A program made the position numbers and the translations under genes. A stretch of DNA of 64,000 bases from Bryopsis sp. KO-2023. Its lineage: Eukaryota; Chlorophyta; Ulvophyceae; Bryopsidales; Bryopsidaceae. A model generated the notes under the pieces. The model ran no database searches and had not been told where the DNA came from. It worked only from the letters and a program-made list of their open reading frames with translations. Where the stretch lies: the NCBI GenBank assembly GCA_030272585.1, contig BSYQ01000006.1, positions 2,505,001 to 2,569,000 of the forward strand. The letters are read 5' to 3'. This document shows positions 1 to 13,071 of this stretch, piece by piece (position 1 is the first letter of the stretch; each line of letters starts with the position of its first letter).

Positions 1-297
1 TACACGACTTCCGAGACGAGCGTTCGGGAGCCCAGTGAAGGAGCGACGAATTCGTCGCAAGGGTCCAATCGAAAATCGATAGTGCATCATCAAGACGAGG
101 TCTCGAAATGCAAAAAGGTGGTCAAGGATTTGACCAAGATGGTGGAGCGGAACAAAGGGAACAAGGCACTGTGTGAGAGGTTAAGTGTAGCCCTGCGTCA
201 TGCCCAGGCCGGCTTGAAAGCTGCAGAAGGGCAATCCGACAAAATTGCAGCCGAGGTGAACAGAAAGGAGGAGCTCCGGAAATGGGCCAAGTTTTAG
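1..297 (+). CDS. C-terminal end of an unknown coiled-coil protein (5' partial)
   Basis: Frame 1 is open from the first base of the window to a TAG at 295-297, giving 98 residues. The gene starts upstream of the window, so the frame should not be started at an internal codon. The segment is rich in Lys, Glu, Gln and Ala with heptad-like spacing (for example KDLTKMVERNKGNKALCERL), which suggests a coiled coil. No domain is recognised. It ends with KWAKF followed by the stop. It could be only a last exon, since an acceptor before the window cannot be seen. Confidence 0.5.
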   Translation, partial: YTTSETSVREPSEGATNSSQGSNRKSIVHHQDEVSKCKKVVKDLTKMVERNKGNKALCERLSVALRHAQAGLKAAEGQSDKIAAEVNRKEELRKWAKF

Positions 298-1132
298 GCA
301 GCTGTGCCTGTGTCGACAAAACAGCCTAACAATATACACTCTGGAAGCTCCACTCAGAGGATCTGGAATCGTGGGGATGTTTTTGGGCAAAAACATACGT
401 GTGCATGAATTTCAGTTGCTATCAACAATGTGCAAGATGTTTTTGGAGGATGGAGGCAATTATTTACGGTAGAGCAGTTGTGGAGCAGTTGTGGAGGTTT
501 TCACTGTAGGGGGGGGGGATGCTGGAAAAGGTTTTTTTTTGTAAAATGAGTATAAATGTGCCGATTTGACAAACTTTTTTACTGCTTGCTCTTGACCCAA
601 AGACCACATCTTTTCATCAATTCCAGAAACGAATGCAGTCCTCCAACCTTTCGGAAAACGATAGGATGCTCCGTAAGCATCCATCTTGGTTTTTCCCAAA
701 GAATCAAAAGTTACTGCGATCGAAAGGTTCCCACGAGAACCCCCTTAGCCTAACTTTCCTGAAACAAACAAATTGATCGACTTGAAGAAAGATAAAAAAC
801 AATTTAATCATTGGTGGTGGTTGCTTCGATAGGATTAATCATTTCATGGTCACCTCATTAAACCCAAAATAGCTGAATTTTCGAAATCATCGAAATTTCC
901 TCCATGTCTGTCATGCATCCCAACCCTCCCCATTACGCAATCCACTTGCTGTCGGTGCTGAAGGTCTGGTGCTTTGCTTTGGAAAACCAGAAAACGCTGT
1001 CGACGTATTCCTATTCCACCTCTGCTACTCGGCGCTGTCGCTTTCTTTTCAAACCGCGCGCGAACAGCGGTGACGCTTTACTTCCTTCGAGATCCCTTCT
1101 TTTAGTGTCGCTCTTCTTTTCGAAAGGTCGCC
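298..1132. other. Intergenic region
   Basis: This holds the 3' flank of the preceding gene and the 5' flank of the ENTH-ArfGAP gene. I see a short G9 tract near 510, T-rich runs and no reading frame with coding character. No promoter element can be assigned with confidence. Confidence 0.5.
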
Positions 1133-4100
1133 ATGTGTGCGTTTCATCTGCACAAGCAGTTAAGCGTCAGAGACTACGCTTTCCAATACGCTCAAAACGC
1201 CAAGTCTTGGCTGAGGGATTATTGTACGGCTATCAAGTGGCGTCGGTGGCATCCGTTCACGCCGTTGGAAAGGAAAGCTAGGGAGGCGACCCGAAATGAG
1301 CCCTGGTGCGTGTCGAGCTCCCCAATCCGAATCTATTTCGGTGTGGTTCGAGAATCCTTCGGCACAGTTTCGTCCAAAAAGAGACGCCGAGCAACCCTCC
1401 AGCGCCAACGAAGCGTTGTTCGCGAAATTCGTTTCTCAGCTTGCTTTTGAAAATACTTTTTCCTGCACGCTTTCGTCGGGGAAAGCCGTGATTTGGTTAA
1501 GAAACGATGTTCGCCATGAAAGGTGCGTGTGGCAAGTATAGCTCCCGCTACAGTTCTCAGCTTTTGTCGTTGTTGCAGGGGACCCACTGGAATGATGTTG
1601 AACGACTTGGCCGATGAGTCGACAGAGCTCGATAATGCCCAAGTTATTATGGTATTTATTTCGATGGCTTTTCGAGAGGAGTTATTTTTTCCCTTCCAGC
1701 TCAAAAAAAGGGAAATTCTTCTTTTTCTTTTCTTTGGGGTTTTCTTGTGAGGATCTTAGAAACAAAATGAAGTCGAAAAAGAAAAAAAAAACAACTGAAA
1801 TTTTTCTACCAAACAAGTCAAGTAAATATGAGAAAGCATCGACAGTTCGGCCAAAAAAAATGATAAGTATAAATTGCGAGGGGGCATCTGTCCATTTTTG
1901 CCGATCGATTGTCATGTGTTTGTTTTTTTGGGCCCTTGCTGATGCTGTTTCGTGTGAATTTTTTTCTTCTTTTTTCTTGAGGCTTTTTCATGTTTTTTTT
2001 TTTTAATGAACAGGCTGTGTTGGAGTTGCGTCTTGGGTACCCTGTGGAGAAATGGAGAAATGTTTACAAAGTAATTTGGAGACAAGAGCAACAACAACAA
2101 AAAGACAGTTTTGAGCGAAAAAATGTTCTTGTATCTGTATATTTTTTGTTTTATTTTTAAAATTTCACTTTTCTTAAAGATAGATTTTGTTTTAATTGTG
2201 GTTGCTTGCTGGTATCCTCAGCTCAGTTTCGATTTAAATGTTGATAAAAAAAACGCTTCTTCTGAATTCGAGGATGGTAAGAAAAGTAGACAAGTCGTTT
2301 CGATAATTTGAAATAAATGTGAAATGATCTTTTTTCTGAAATGTCCCTTGTATTTTTTTTGTGCACCGTAGGCTCTACAGGTTCTTGAATTTCTTTTGAA
2401 GCGGGGGAGCGATCATTGCTTGAGATTGGCAAAAGACGACCTGCAGGGACCATTGAGCAAATTGCTCGACTTTGAATACGTTGGTCCTGATGGAAGGGAC
2501 TATGGGATCAATGTCCGTGTCAGGTGAGTGTTGAAATTGTTAGCAGTCCTTTTCCCATCCCAAAAATAATCATTAAAAGAAAATCGATTGATTGAAAAAA
2601 TGAAATCTTGTAAATACAAGACAAGAAATATGTGTATGGGTTGGTCAGAAAAAAGTTGAAAAAATTGCAAGAAATTACGAAACCAGGACAAGAGCACAGT
2701 AGGCGTTAAGATTAAGAAATATAGTTATTCGGAGTGATAGATGTGAAGCAAATTTTTTGCGCTGAAATGCAAGTTCGAAATATGAAAATGGGGGAATAAT
2801 GAGCCATTTGGTTCATGAGAGGAGGGATATTCATTGCATCCCGTCGAGGATTTTTTTTCTGAATGTATGTCATATTTTGATCGATGGATATTTGGTGGGT
2901 GTCGATTTTCAGGGCTCAAGCTATAGACAATTTGATGGCTGATGAAGAACAGCTGTTGAGGGACAGGGCTCAATTGAAGAGTCGCACCAACAAACAGTTC
3001 AAGGGATTTTCTCGGACGGACATGGAAAGTTTCGATGGAGTGGGAAGGGCAAACAGCTGGGTAAGAGGAGTCATTTTGTGTAGATATGCCGGTTTTGTTT
3101 TCGACTCTTTTGAAGACAGAAAAATAGAGTTGAAAGGAATTTTTTGATTTTAAATGTAGTGTTTTTAATATATATCTCGATCTCTCACGCTGCCCCCCCC
3201 CCCCAAAAAAAAAAAGAAAAGAAAAAAAGAAAGGATTCTGTCGTTTTCAACCCCTACGCAATTTATGTTTCTTGTCGTTCGGGCAGAAATCAATAAGATG
3301 GGCTGCAGGTTCTGACATCGCATTTTTTATTTTTTTTGTCAGGCAGGTGCTATCAGAAACTCTTCTCTGCGTGACGAAGAAAACTCAGGACACCGGATAG
3401 CACAACCACCAGCACAACAACAACAAACACTGGCACAACCCTCCAGAAGGTGAGTCAGCAATATCTTATCCCTATTACTCACCGATAGATTTCGTTTCTG
3501 TATACTTCAGCTGATTTTTTTTTTAAATGACGCAGTTATGATTTTTTTTCCGTTTACGTCCTCGGAAAAATGTGTCATTGTTAGAGTTCATAGCTATGAC
3601 TCATGTTTTGTGAACATAACTGTTTTTTATGTGTGTGTGTTTTTTTTCTTTGGATTTGTAGGGGTGCCGGCGAAATGAAGGGGGTGTCCTTGGAAGAAAA
3701 CAAAAAAAATCTGGCTGTGCTCAAAGAGCTGATGAGCAGAGGGAAAAACAAAACCTGTGCGGATTGCGTCGGCGGTTCTCGGCCCACATGGGCCAGCATT
3801 AATTGTGGAGTCTTTATATGCATGCGGTGTGCAGGAATTCACAGAGGCCTCGGAGTGCATATTTCCATTGTGAGTTTGTTTGCAGGTTTTTTATTCAACT
3901 TTTTTTTTTTTTTTGGGGGGGGGGGATTGGAAAAAGCAATTCCTGCTGCTGCTGCTGCAAAGAGCTTTTACTGCGTTTTCGGTTGGAAATTTCACTCCCA
4001 GTGGGAATTTGCTGAATTAACATTAGCAGCTTGTTTAACATTTTCTGCTTGTTTAGGTGCGGTCTTGTACATTGGACACCTGGCTTCCTGATCAAATTCA

Positions 4101-6972
4101 ATTTATGGCAAGAACGGGAAATGAAGTGGCAAACGCTTATTGGGAGGTGGGTGTGCTGTTAAAAAGTAAATTTGTACCTCAGCAAGGAACTCTGCTGCAA
4201 TTTTTTGTGTGGGATTTGTTTTTGAAAAAGCCACTGTTTCTCAAAATAGCCGATCGATCCAGCCAACCATCTGTGTTGAGCACAGCAATCGGCTCTGCAG
4301 CCTGTGGTTGTGTTTTTGTAAACCCCTTTCGTTTTTCCGCAGGGTAACTTGCCTGCTGGGACCAAGCCCAACTGCGAATCGTCAGATTTGGGAGCATTTA
4401 TTCGTAGGAAATACTGTCAGAAGGGTTTTGCTGTCGGAGAGTGGCCTCCTCCTACACCCGCCAGTCCAACCATTCAGGAATCCCAGGGCCCAGCACGTAT
4501 GTCAGTCTCTGTGATATCACCCATATGCACAAGACATGCTTTCAGTTCCTGTTTTCTGTGGAAGCTCTTTTTGCTTCTGGAACCAGGAGAAAAAAAACAA
4601 ACAGAAAACATGGATGTCCTTTTGGTCACGATAGAAAGTAGCATTGCATGTGTGGAGCCTCGACGGCAAATGAGAGGAACTATAATAATGGCTTTCATAA
4701 GACGTTCGTCTGTTTGTTCAGGTCCGACATCTGTCCAGCGTCAAACATCCGATGCCAGAGAGCAGAGTGGGGGTTTGTTTTGGGAATCGCAGCGGGGGCA
4801 AGCCGGGACGTCTCAACCTCAAACCATTATGGTGAGTCTTTTTACCTGCATATATAAGCAAACATATATCTTTTTGTGTTTTCCTGGTATGGGTTTTTTC
4901 TCCACACCTTGACAACTCTGGCATGGTGTTCTGGAGTAAGGGAGAAGCGATGTTGGCAAGCACACCACATATTATTTTTCTTGGAAATTCGAGCAGAAGA
5001 AAGAATTGGGAACTGATCAATTGATTAGAGTTCTTTTCTTTTGATGTTCACTTTGTTCAGACTCAAGGGGATATGGGAGTGTATTCCCTGTCTGCGGATG
5101 TCGCCACACAGCCGAGTGCCTTTCAAACCCATCCATCGCCACCGGTGCGTATTTGATTAAGATCTTAATCAAAACAGATGCTCTCTATTCTCCAAATTTC
5201 CAGGCATTGTGGACCTATATTTTCTTTTCATTGTGGGATTCCTCAGCTCCAGGTCTTCGCCTTCCCCTATGTGTGCATGCCTTTAAAATTGCTTTGCTTT
5301 TTTTCTTTCCCAGATGGCCGTTCCTTCCCCAGTCGTCCATCACAAGCCAACGGAGTCCCTGCTCTTTCACGCACACACCTACCCAGATCTGCTGTCATTC
5401 GATGACGATGCCTTTGCGACCGGTCCAGCCGGTCGACCAGTGGGGCTGAACGATTTTGGAGGGGATGCTTTCGGCGTGGCTCCATCGCAACCTTCTCCAC
5501 GAACTGTACCGGATTCCAGCAACAATGTACCGAGTCCTACCACCAATGTACCAACTGTACAATATCCTTCTCTTCAGCAACCCGAAAGAACACTTGCTAA
5601 GCCCAAGCCCAAGCCCAGGTACAAATCAGTGATTTCTTGTTTGCGTTTTCTTTCTTTTGGGGGGGTTAACTTTTGATATCGACACTTGAAGCGCTGCCTC
5701 ATGCCCACAAGGCCTTATTTGATCGTTTGGTTCTATTCCAGGCCGTCGACTAGACAGAATGCAAACATAATCCAAACAAACGAACTGGATTTGGATGACC
5801 TGGATGATGTGGAGTCAGTCGGTGGCGTGAGCAGGGCAAGAATACAACGGCCCTCTCCAGCACAGCGTCAACCATCCGTCGGCTTTGGAAAAGATGCGGT
5901 GTGGGGAAGGGCACCCAACGCTCCGCAGCAGCGCGCTCAATTCCAGCAACCTGGCGCTTCATCGAATCCTTTCGATGATCCAAAACCATCTCCCCAGAGA
6001 CGTGCCCCAGAGGTGGGTTCGACTTTTCAAGATGCTAGAAACAGAGTTCATGGTTAGAAATCCTGGGGGAGGGGGGTTGAGCTTTCTCCTCCCCTTATTG
6101 ATGAGTTCACAGATATTATGGCAGTGTTGATGAATGAGGTTTTTGGGAATATGTTGCAGGGTTCCAGGCCAGTGCAGCGGGCTTCACAAGATCCACCTGG
6201 ATCAAATATGGTGTCCTCACCACACTCCGTGAACCCCCCCGCTATCATCCCTGAACGAACTGTGGCAAAGCCTCGGGACCCTTTGAACGAATTGGTGGAT
6301 GGCTTTTCAATGGATCTGTTGAGCGCACCTCCTCCGCGGGCGATTTCGATGCCCACTCAGAGAACCCCTGGGACTCCACCAACCAACATGGTCGATCCAT
6401 TTGCTGACCTGGAGCCACTTGAGGCTCTGCTTTCCCCGCCACCGACTCCCCAATCAGCTGCTGGAACACCCACCAGTGCTCGGGAGCATGTCAGTCCTGC
6501 CACACCCATGCACCATCCTGCAACATCTCCAAGCCATCACTATCAGCAATTAGCTCCTCGACAATCTGGGCAGGTGCATCCAGGGAATCCTTTTTCTCAG
6601 CCGGGTCCAGGTCCTTTCATTGGTGAAGGTGGCAGAATGGGCGGCACCCCGAGCCAGAATATGGCGTCGGTGGGCGGCAGCCCAACAGTGGGAAACTACA
6701 GACCGCAATTTGGAGGTACACCTGCTGGTGGGGTGGATTTTGGTCGGCAAATGTATGGTGGGATTATGCAAGCACAAAGTGGGGTTTCGGGGGGGTGGTC
6801 GAGCCCGAAAAGAGATTTCTCGGAGATCGACAGACTGGTGCTCAAAGAGGTGGAGGCATTGCAGGCCAGTGGGGCAAAAGCCAGCGGTGCTCTTGGTCAT
6901 CCCAGGGGTTTGACCGCAAACATGAGAAAGCCGAGCATCAAGGAAACGCGTGCCTTCGCTGGGTCTGGCTAA
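1133..6972 (+). CDS. ENTH domain - ArfGAP domain fusion protein, membrane traffic
   Basis: Fourteen exons: 1133-1305, 1579-1651, 2014-2070, 2372-2523, 2913-3060, 3343-3449, 3662-3869, 4057-4146, 4343-4496, 4722-4831, 5061-5144, 5314-5618, 5742-6012, 6160-6972. All junctions are GT-AG and phases agree, giving 914 residues. Residues about 20-170 form an epsin-type ENTH domain (EATRNEPW, EKWRNVYKALQVLEFLLKRG, FEYVGPDGRDYGINVRV), which binds phosphoinositides and bends membranes. Residues about 240-385 form an ArfGAP domain with zinc ligands CADC...CMRC and the arginine-finger context AGIHRGLG, which stimulates GTP hydrolysis on Arf. The rest is Pro/Gln/Ser-rich and disordered, with two NPF motifs (SNPFDD, GNPFSQ) and a DPF, typical EH-domain and adaptor ligands. 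It probably acts in clathrin-coat vesicle formation at the Golgi, endosome or plasma membrane. ENTH and ArfGAP are normally on separate proteins. The ATG at 1133 fits the ENTH N-terminus, but an upstream exon is not excluded. Confidence 0.88.
3193..3215. repeat. poly-C/poly-A tract (intron)
   Basis: Twelve C followed by eleven A inside intron 5 of the ENTH-ArfGAP gene. It is the reverse-orientation form of the poly-T/poly-G junction that recurs through the window. Confidence 0.85.
3900..3925. repeat. poly-T/poly-G tract (intron)
   Basis: About fifteen T followed by eleven G inside intron 7 of the same gene. Similar junctions occur near 12905, 19891, 24866, 36310, 38792, 39474 and 48225, and in the C-then-A orientation at 3193 and 33002. 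Confidence 0.85.
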
Positions 6973-9100
6973 GTTTTTGTGTAGTTGGGCAGGAGAGTTG
7001 AGAATATGTATATTTGTGATTTTTGAAACAAAAGAGGCAAAAAACACAGACACACGCGTGCATGCATGCGCTCGCACAGAATTAGGAAAAAGGACATTCC
7101 TTTTCGGTTGATGATTAAGGAAAGGAAGGCAAGGATTGTTTGGGTTTTGTTTTATTTTCGAGTTTTTTTTTTCTTTGAATTTGTAGGGGTTGGAAAATAT
7201 CTTTGTTTTTGTTTTTTTTCTCTTGTCTATCCTTGATTAAGTTGCAAAACAAAAGTGGATGGGTTGATGAGGTGGTTTTCCGGCTTTGGATAATATTTGC
7301 TGAGATGCATATGATAAAAGAAAAAAAGGAAATAAAGCAAGATTGGAGGGTGTACACATGGATGCATGCATGCAGATGCATATATACCCGAAAACACACA
7401 TACACATAAATTATATATAGATATATACACATTTGTCCCCACATGTTTCGGGGTGGAAAAGGATGAGATCAAGATGGTTTTTGATCTGGGAGGAGAGCAA
7501 ATATTATAAACGGAGGCTTTTTTCGAAGAGGGCCAATATTTTAACAAAAAGGTTGAAAAAAGGTTTAGTAGGAACATCTCGTGATCTTGTCTGCTGTGTG
7601 TGTGTCTGTTTCGGGAAAATATTAAATGGGTTGATCAGTGGATAGGTGGGAGGGGGAAAGACGAACAAAGGTAAACAGGAATTTTGGTCGGTAGGTGAAG
7701 GATTTGCTCTTTCTGTTTTTTCTTTCGAGGGCAATTGAAATTAGAAATAAAAAAAGAGAAAAAAAATGCTTGATGATGGGGACACACACACACACATGCA
7801 CATATATATTTATATAGAGAGAGATTCTTTTGGCTGGTTCACCAAAAAAAAGGAAAGCAAATGCAAGAAAAGTCGGGGAACAAAAAATTCGAACAAGGAT
7901 TGGTTACCTAAAAATGGATGCGATGGCTGAGAAAAGTTGGGCTGTGAATCCCCCTACCTCCAAAAACTGTATGCAAAAGCTGGAAAGATTGGAGAAGGCA
8001 CTCTCTTAATGGACATAAAGAAACTAGGTGTTGGGAATGACAGGGTTTGATTAGGGGGTTCATCAAAACGAAGTTATTGTGCATCTTGTGTGTGTAGGGG
8101 GGATTGTGGGGGTTTTTTGGTTGAGATGCATGCAGATGCCGTGTAGGGGTATCGTTTCAAGGGCTTCAGCGTTGGGGCTTGGAATACTTTAAGAAATTCT
8201 TCAGTCAATTGCAGCACTAAATTTTTCTTTTGTGTGTTTGGATTGAATAATGGACAACGATTGGTGGCTCCTTGGAAGGAATTTTTGCTAGTTGTGCAAT
8301 GCTGACAGCAATGTCCATCGAGCTGAATCCACCTGGGCTGGAAAGTAAATCAACCACTGAGGAATTTCACGATCCACCAGCACCGAGAATTAATTCTAGG
8401 TATTGGGGACAAGAGCCACAGCGGAGTTATTTTTTGAAACACAGTGTTTTTGGACTCATCCCTGTTCCTCCTATTACTCAAGATGGCTGGAATGAAATGG
8501 TGGTTGGTGGAGCTTGCTCTCTCAATCCACTGAATCACATGACTGCCAGCGTGGGCAGTTCTGGGAAATTCTTCCAGACCTGTCGCAGAAACAACGTTCA
8601 AACGAACATCCACTTGACCTCACGTCCAAAAAAAAAGACGTTTTTTTTTCTTTTGGGGGAAAAGGGCCGGCCGTCGGGGGGAAGAGGAATTTCTTTTTGT
8701 CCGCGTGCCCAGAAAGGGAGGGAGATGACGCTGAGGTGGCAAAAAGGATGAAAACCGCACGTGTTGCCCCAATTAGTGATGCGACAAGTAATATGATTGA
8801 AATGCTACATAGTTACATATCAAAACGCCCTTTCCCAAAAAGCAGAGCGAACAGCGTCTTTATCCCGTTCCCCTTGTGCACCTCACGACCTGGCGGCGAC
8901 AAGAGCTCAAAGAATGGAGTCGTCGTTATTTGACGAGGAAAGAGGCCCGAAAGGAGGTGTCCACGACTCGGCATGCGTGCGATTTCTCGTTTCCACACCC
9001 ATTCCATAGCGGAAGCGGAAGGGAAGCTGAGCATTGAGGTCACACAGTCCCCAGCCCCGGCCCGTCGGGGAAGTTCCGATGTTCCCAAAATGGCTCCAAT
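6973..9100. other. Intergenic region with microsatellites
   Basis: It contains the 3' flank of the ENTH-ArfGAP gene, short CA/TA microsatellites (near 7044, 7385-7432 and 7782-7820) and poly-T/poly-G stretches near 8640. A 159-codon frame at 8272-8751 runs through simple sequence and has no recognisable content. I see no supported gene. Confidence 0.5.
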
Positions 9101-11103
9101 ATGGACAGTCGCCGCAGAACCTCCACCGCACAGTTCCACACCATGGCCAAGTCGATATACGTGTGCGACATCGGAAACGCGCGCGGCGTGTGGGACGCCG
9201 ACGAAAGCAAGTGCTATTTTCTCGCGTTAGGGAGGGACGGGCCCGAGATCGCGATCGCTGAGGGAGACGGACGTGCGACGGAGGTGGAAGACCAGAGCTT
9301 CGAGAACGGCGCTCTGGTTCAATTCGTGGTTTTGAAAAAACTGTTCCAAAGTTATCAAACGGGGAAGCGGTGGCTGGTGGAGCTCCTGAGGTGGAGCCAA
9401 GCTGTTGACTTTCTCTGCGACGAGTTGTGCGCTGGGGCAGAAGTCGAGGTGAGACGGGATGGATGCCCCATTCCTTTTGCTCGCTTCCACGTTGATCATT
9501 TCAGAAAATCTCAACCGATTGATCTGGGGGTACAACTCCTCCTGCTCAGTTCCTACCATTTGGGGGGGGGGGAACAATTTGCTGTTCGATCAGGACCTCT
9601 CATTTTTGGTGGGAACTGGGAGGGCAGGGATGTTAATGGTTGGATTGCTTTGGTTTGCAGAGGACGTTTTGCACCACCCAAGATTTGTCCAAAGAAACGT
9701 GGCATTTCGGCCGATCGAAAGCGTCGAGGAATCAAATCGGTGAGGTGATTTATTGTGCATGGGACCATGGCACCGTTGCAGTTTTCTGTGATGCTCACTG
9801 CCCCCCAGAGGCTTGGTACCTCTCGGCTACCGAGGAGCGTTGGGTTTACCTGCATGAAGGCAATTCCAGGTTGCCGGAGCCCGTGGAAACGCATCAACCC
9901 ATTTCACAGGAGGAGGGGTTGGTGCAGTTGACAGCCTGGCATGAGCCCCCATGTGAAAAACCAATGAAACGAGATCTTGACCAGAAACCAGTGAACAAAA
10001 CTATGGCTGAGGAGGTGATCAGGAGGGTGATGGACGGGCAATTCCGGAGATTTGCTGCTGCCCTGCACAGGGCTCGACAAGCTAACGATACTGGCTTCGG
10101 TGGGGACAGAAGGGGTAGTCCCCCGCTGGTGATGGAAAATGCCAAAGAACTCCGCCAGGACAACAACAGATTTCTTCTGGAAAAAAAGGCCTTGGCGAAA
10201 AAGGTGGTGGAGTTGGATAAACGTCTGGAGATGGCATTGGCCGAATCCAAACAAAAAGATATCGAGCGGAAAGCTCTTCAAGAGGAGGTTGCGATGTACA
10301 GACGGCAGCTTGCATCTTTCACCTCCGGTCAAAACGGTCTCAATTTGAGGGCCAAAGAAGGGGATTTCCCGTCTGCCATAGAAACACAACAGGAGTGCAA
10401 GGCGGTGGGGGAGAAACTGATCCAGTTCTTCCATAAAATAGGTTGCTCCGAGAATCATCCCATGAAGGTCGAGTTCGCGGAGTGCATCCGAGATTTGCTG
10501 AAACAAATGGTGGGTCTGGTGGAGACTCGGTACAAGGAGTTGCTGGAGGGGATGCTGAAGGCCCTGTGCAACCACGAGAGCCTGAGTTCGCTGAGTAGAT
10601 CCACGCAAGAGGGATTCGACCTTTACTGCAAAAGGTACTTCGGAATGCTGTTCGCTCTGGACAAAGCCAAGCTCTGCATCCTGTCAGACTCCGGGAGGAA
10701 TCAGGGTGCGCTTTCTCACTCGTTGAGAAAAGACAAGGTCGTTCTGGAGGGGCTGTGCTCGATCAAGGAAAACATCACCAGGGACTACCCCCAGATCATG
10801 AACAGAGACCTGGGGGGCCCCGAAGGATTCGGAGTGATTTTCGCCATGCTGTGGAGAGCGAGCGTGCTGTTGTACATGCAGAGGCCTCAGATGCAATTCG
10901 ATGTGGCGTCTGATGTAGTCACACGGTTTTCTGTGGAATACCATAGCTCCGTGGACCTCCTGGCCAAGCCTGGCAACGAGGTGGTGGTTCTGATCCCAGC
11001 CATATTGAAACTCTCGAAGCCTCCAGAGGGCAAAAAGCCCAAAGGCATGAAAACCCCTCCCGACATAATTTTGGTAGAAAAAGCCATCACAGACTTGGCT
11101 TAG
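9101..11103 (+). CDS. Unknown protein with WW-like segment and central coiled coil
   Basis: Two exons, 9101-9448 and 9661-11103, join in phase 0 across a GT-AG intron ending TTTGCAG, giving 596 residues from the ATG at 9101. A second ATG at 9143 (MAKSIYVCDI) is an equally possible start. Around residues 145-185 is a segment (DHGTVAVFCDAHCPPEAWY, then a basic/aromatic stretch and Pro) that faintly resembles a WW domain. Residues about 260-330 are a heptad-rich Lys/Glu/Leu coiled coil, and the remaining C-terminal half looks helical and globular. No family is recognised and no function is proposed. Part of the WW-like segment recurs in diverged form on the minus strand at about 25722-25800. Confidence 0.75.
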
Positions 11104-13071
11104 ATCAGAAAGGGGGTTGCGGTTGGGGTTGGGGTTGCCAAGGAGGGGAAAATTTTACCAAGAATGTTGTATTTTGGCAGGGTTTTTTATTTTGTTCCTG
11201 GACCAAAGGTTCGGGGACTCCCTTTTCAAACGATTCGATACGTAGGCGCACGCGTTTTAGACGAGGCCAAAAATGCCGAGCGGAGCCGTTCTCACGGAAA
11301 CGTGTTGAGAGGCTGACTTAGAATTCAAACATCATGATTTAGTCCTGACACCCATGCTCACACCTCTCTCCCCCTGCATTTTCTATTGAGTCGATGTTTT
11401 TCATTATGGGTTGGGGGGAGGGAGGGAGGGGAGGGACTTGAGAAGAATAGGTGTAAACGGAGGGATGGGCGAGACGATTTTGTGGCCGGCAGGCAATGAT
11501 TTTGAGGCAATTTTTCGATCGTATGGTTTTAGTTTGCAACCTTTGGATGGACTTCATGTGTTGTGCAAATGCTGCATGCTAGTTTGTGAAGTGTGGGCTT
11601 TTGCTTGCATCTTTATAGTTATGATTGCCGATGGCTTTTGGGAATAGACGTTTCTGTAAAGTAGGGGTAGAGTTGGTTTTTTTCTCAGAGGAAAAGGTCG
11701 AACTCTGGGGAGGGCAGGGTGGGTGTGGGAATGTACGATCGACGTGGGAAGCGCAATGTACCTTTTTCTGTTGGCCCAAAGTTAAATGTAAAATGAAAAC
11801 CAAGTATATTTATGTAAGGGGCAATTTTGCATAGTTTTGTGATGATCAAATCTGGAAATTTGAAATGTTGTCTGTGGGAGAGGAGGGGAGGGGGGGAAAG
11901 CAGGAGGGTTCCTCATCCTGTCTGAGGTTCATTGCGAATGGAATGAATATCTGGGTCATCATGTGCAAGCTGCCGTTTATTGTCATTACAACCTTCACCA
12001 CTTCAATGATATTTTGAAGAATGATGCATTTCAGTGATATCATCGGAATCCCAACATCAAGTTTGAATGGAGCACTGGAATCCCAACATCAAGTTTGAAT
12101 GGAGCACTGAAAAACGCTGAAATCCCAACATCAAAAGTGGTTTCATTCAAACTTGTGCAACCACCCTTGGGAAGACATACGAGGATGATGGTGGCATTGT
12201 TCATATTTCTTTGCAAGCTTGTACAGTGATGCCTTGTGTGTTGCGACATGGGCAAAGCTTTTCGACCAACAGTTGAGAGAAACAATCAAAGACCTCGCCA
12301 ACTACACTTGTCAAGAGCATCACCCCCTCCTTTGCACACCGCTCTGCTTTGAGAAAATCTTCAGAAAATTATGTAGATGAAAAAGGAAAAAAACAAAAAA
12401 AAATGCAAAATGCACAGTGCATATACGTCTTCTTTTTTTTTCTACTTTTTTCTTCACTCCCACCATCTCAGAAAAAGAAAAAAAAATCAAAAACGAAAAC
12501 ACTCCCAACTTCCCCCTGACATGCAGAGTTTTGAAGCCCTGTATCAGGACGAACGATTTCATGGCGATGTATCTCCTATCCCTAAAATATTTCTGACGGA
12601 CACCTTGGAAATTTCCCAGTCTAATCCCTCGCTCGTTTTCAGCTGACCAAAAGTTCAAAAAAAAAAAAAGGGTTGCCAAAATAAGACGCCCCCACATCAA
12701 AACCGAGCAGGCATCTTCTACCCAGTATTTCTTTCTTGTTTTTTTTTTCAAGTCGACACCCTTTTTTCCCCTCCTTCACACCCACCCGGCCACGTGTTTT
12801 TCTTTCCCCACCTATTCAAAAATTGTCAGCATATGCAAAGGAAAAGTGCGACCCAGATCTCATAGTCCCATACCTCCTCTTTTTCTTTCTTTTCTTTTTC
12901 TTTTGGGGGGGGGGAAGGGAGGACACCCCCCTTTTTTTCCCTATGTGACACTTCGTATTTCCCTGCTTCAATTTCATAGCACATTTTTGGAAGAAGCCTT
13001 AGCTGCCTTTTTCCCCCTCCACAAGCGAATCAATGTTCAACAGTTATTCGAACCCCAGATCCAGCATTTTT
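11104..13071. other. Intergenic region
   Basis: It lies between the 3' ends of two convergent genes. It contains a GGGGTT-rich stretch at 11115-11140, a 32-bp direct repeat at 12045-12108 and several A/T- and G-rich runs (for example T/G at 12893-12914). No coding region is supported. Confidence 0.5.
12045..12108. repeat. 32-bp direct repeat, two copies
   Basis: Two perfect adjacent copies of a 32-base unit beginning GGAATCCCAACATCAAG are followed by a third partial copy (AATCCCAACATCAA) at about 12121. Reverse-complement ORFs through it are frame shadows. Confidence 0.85.

Noticed and set aside
8272..8751. 159-codon plus-strand frame
   Set aside because: It runs through poly-A/poly-T and poly-G sequence, has no domain or splice support, and overlaps other frames.
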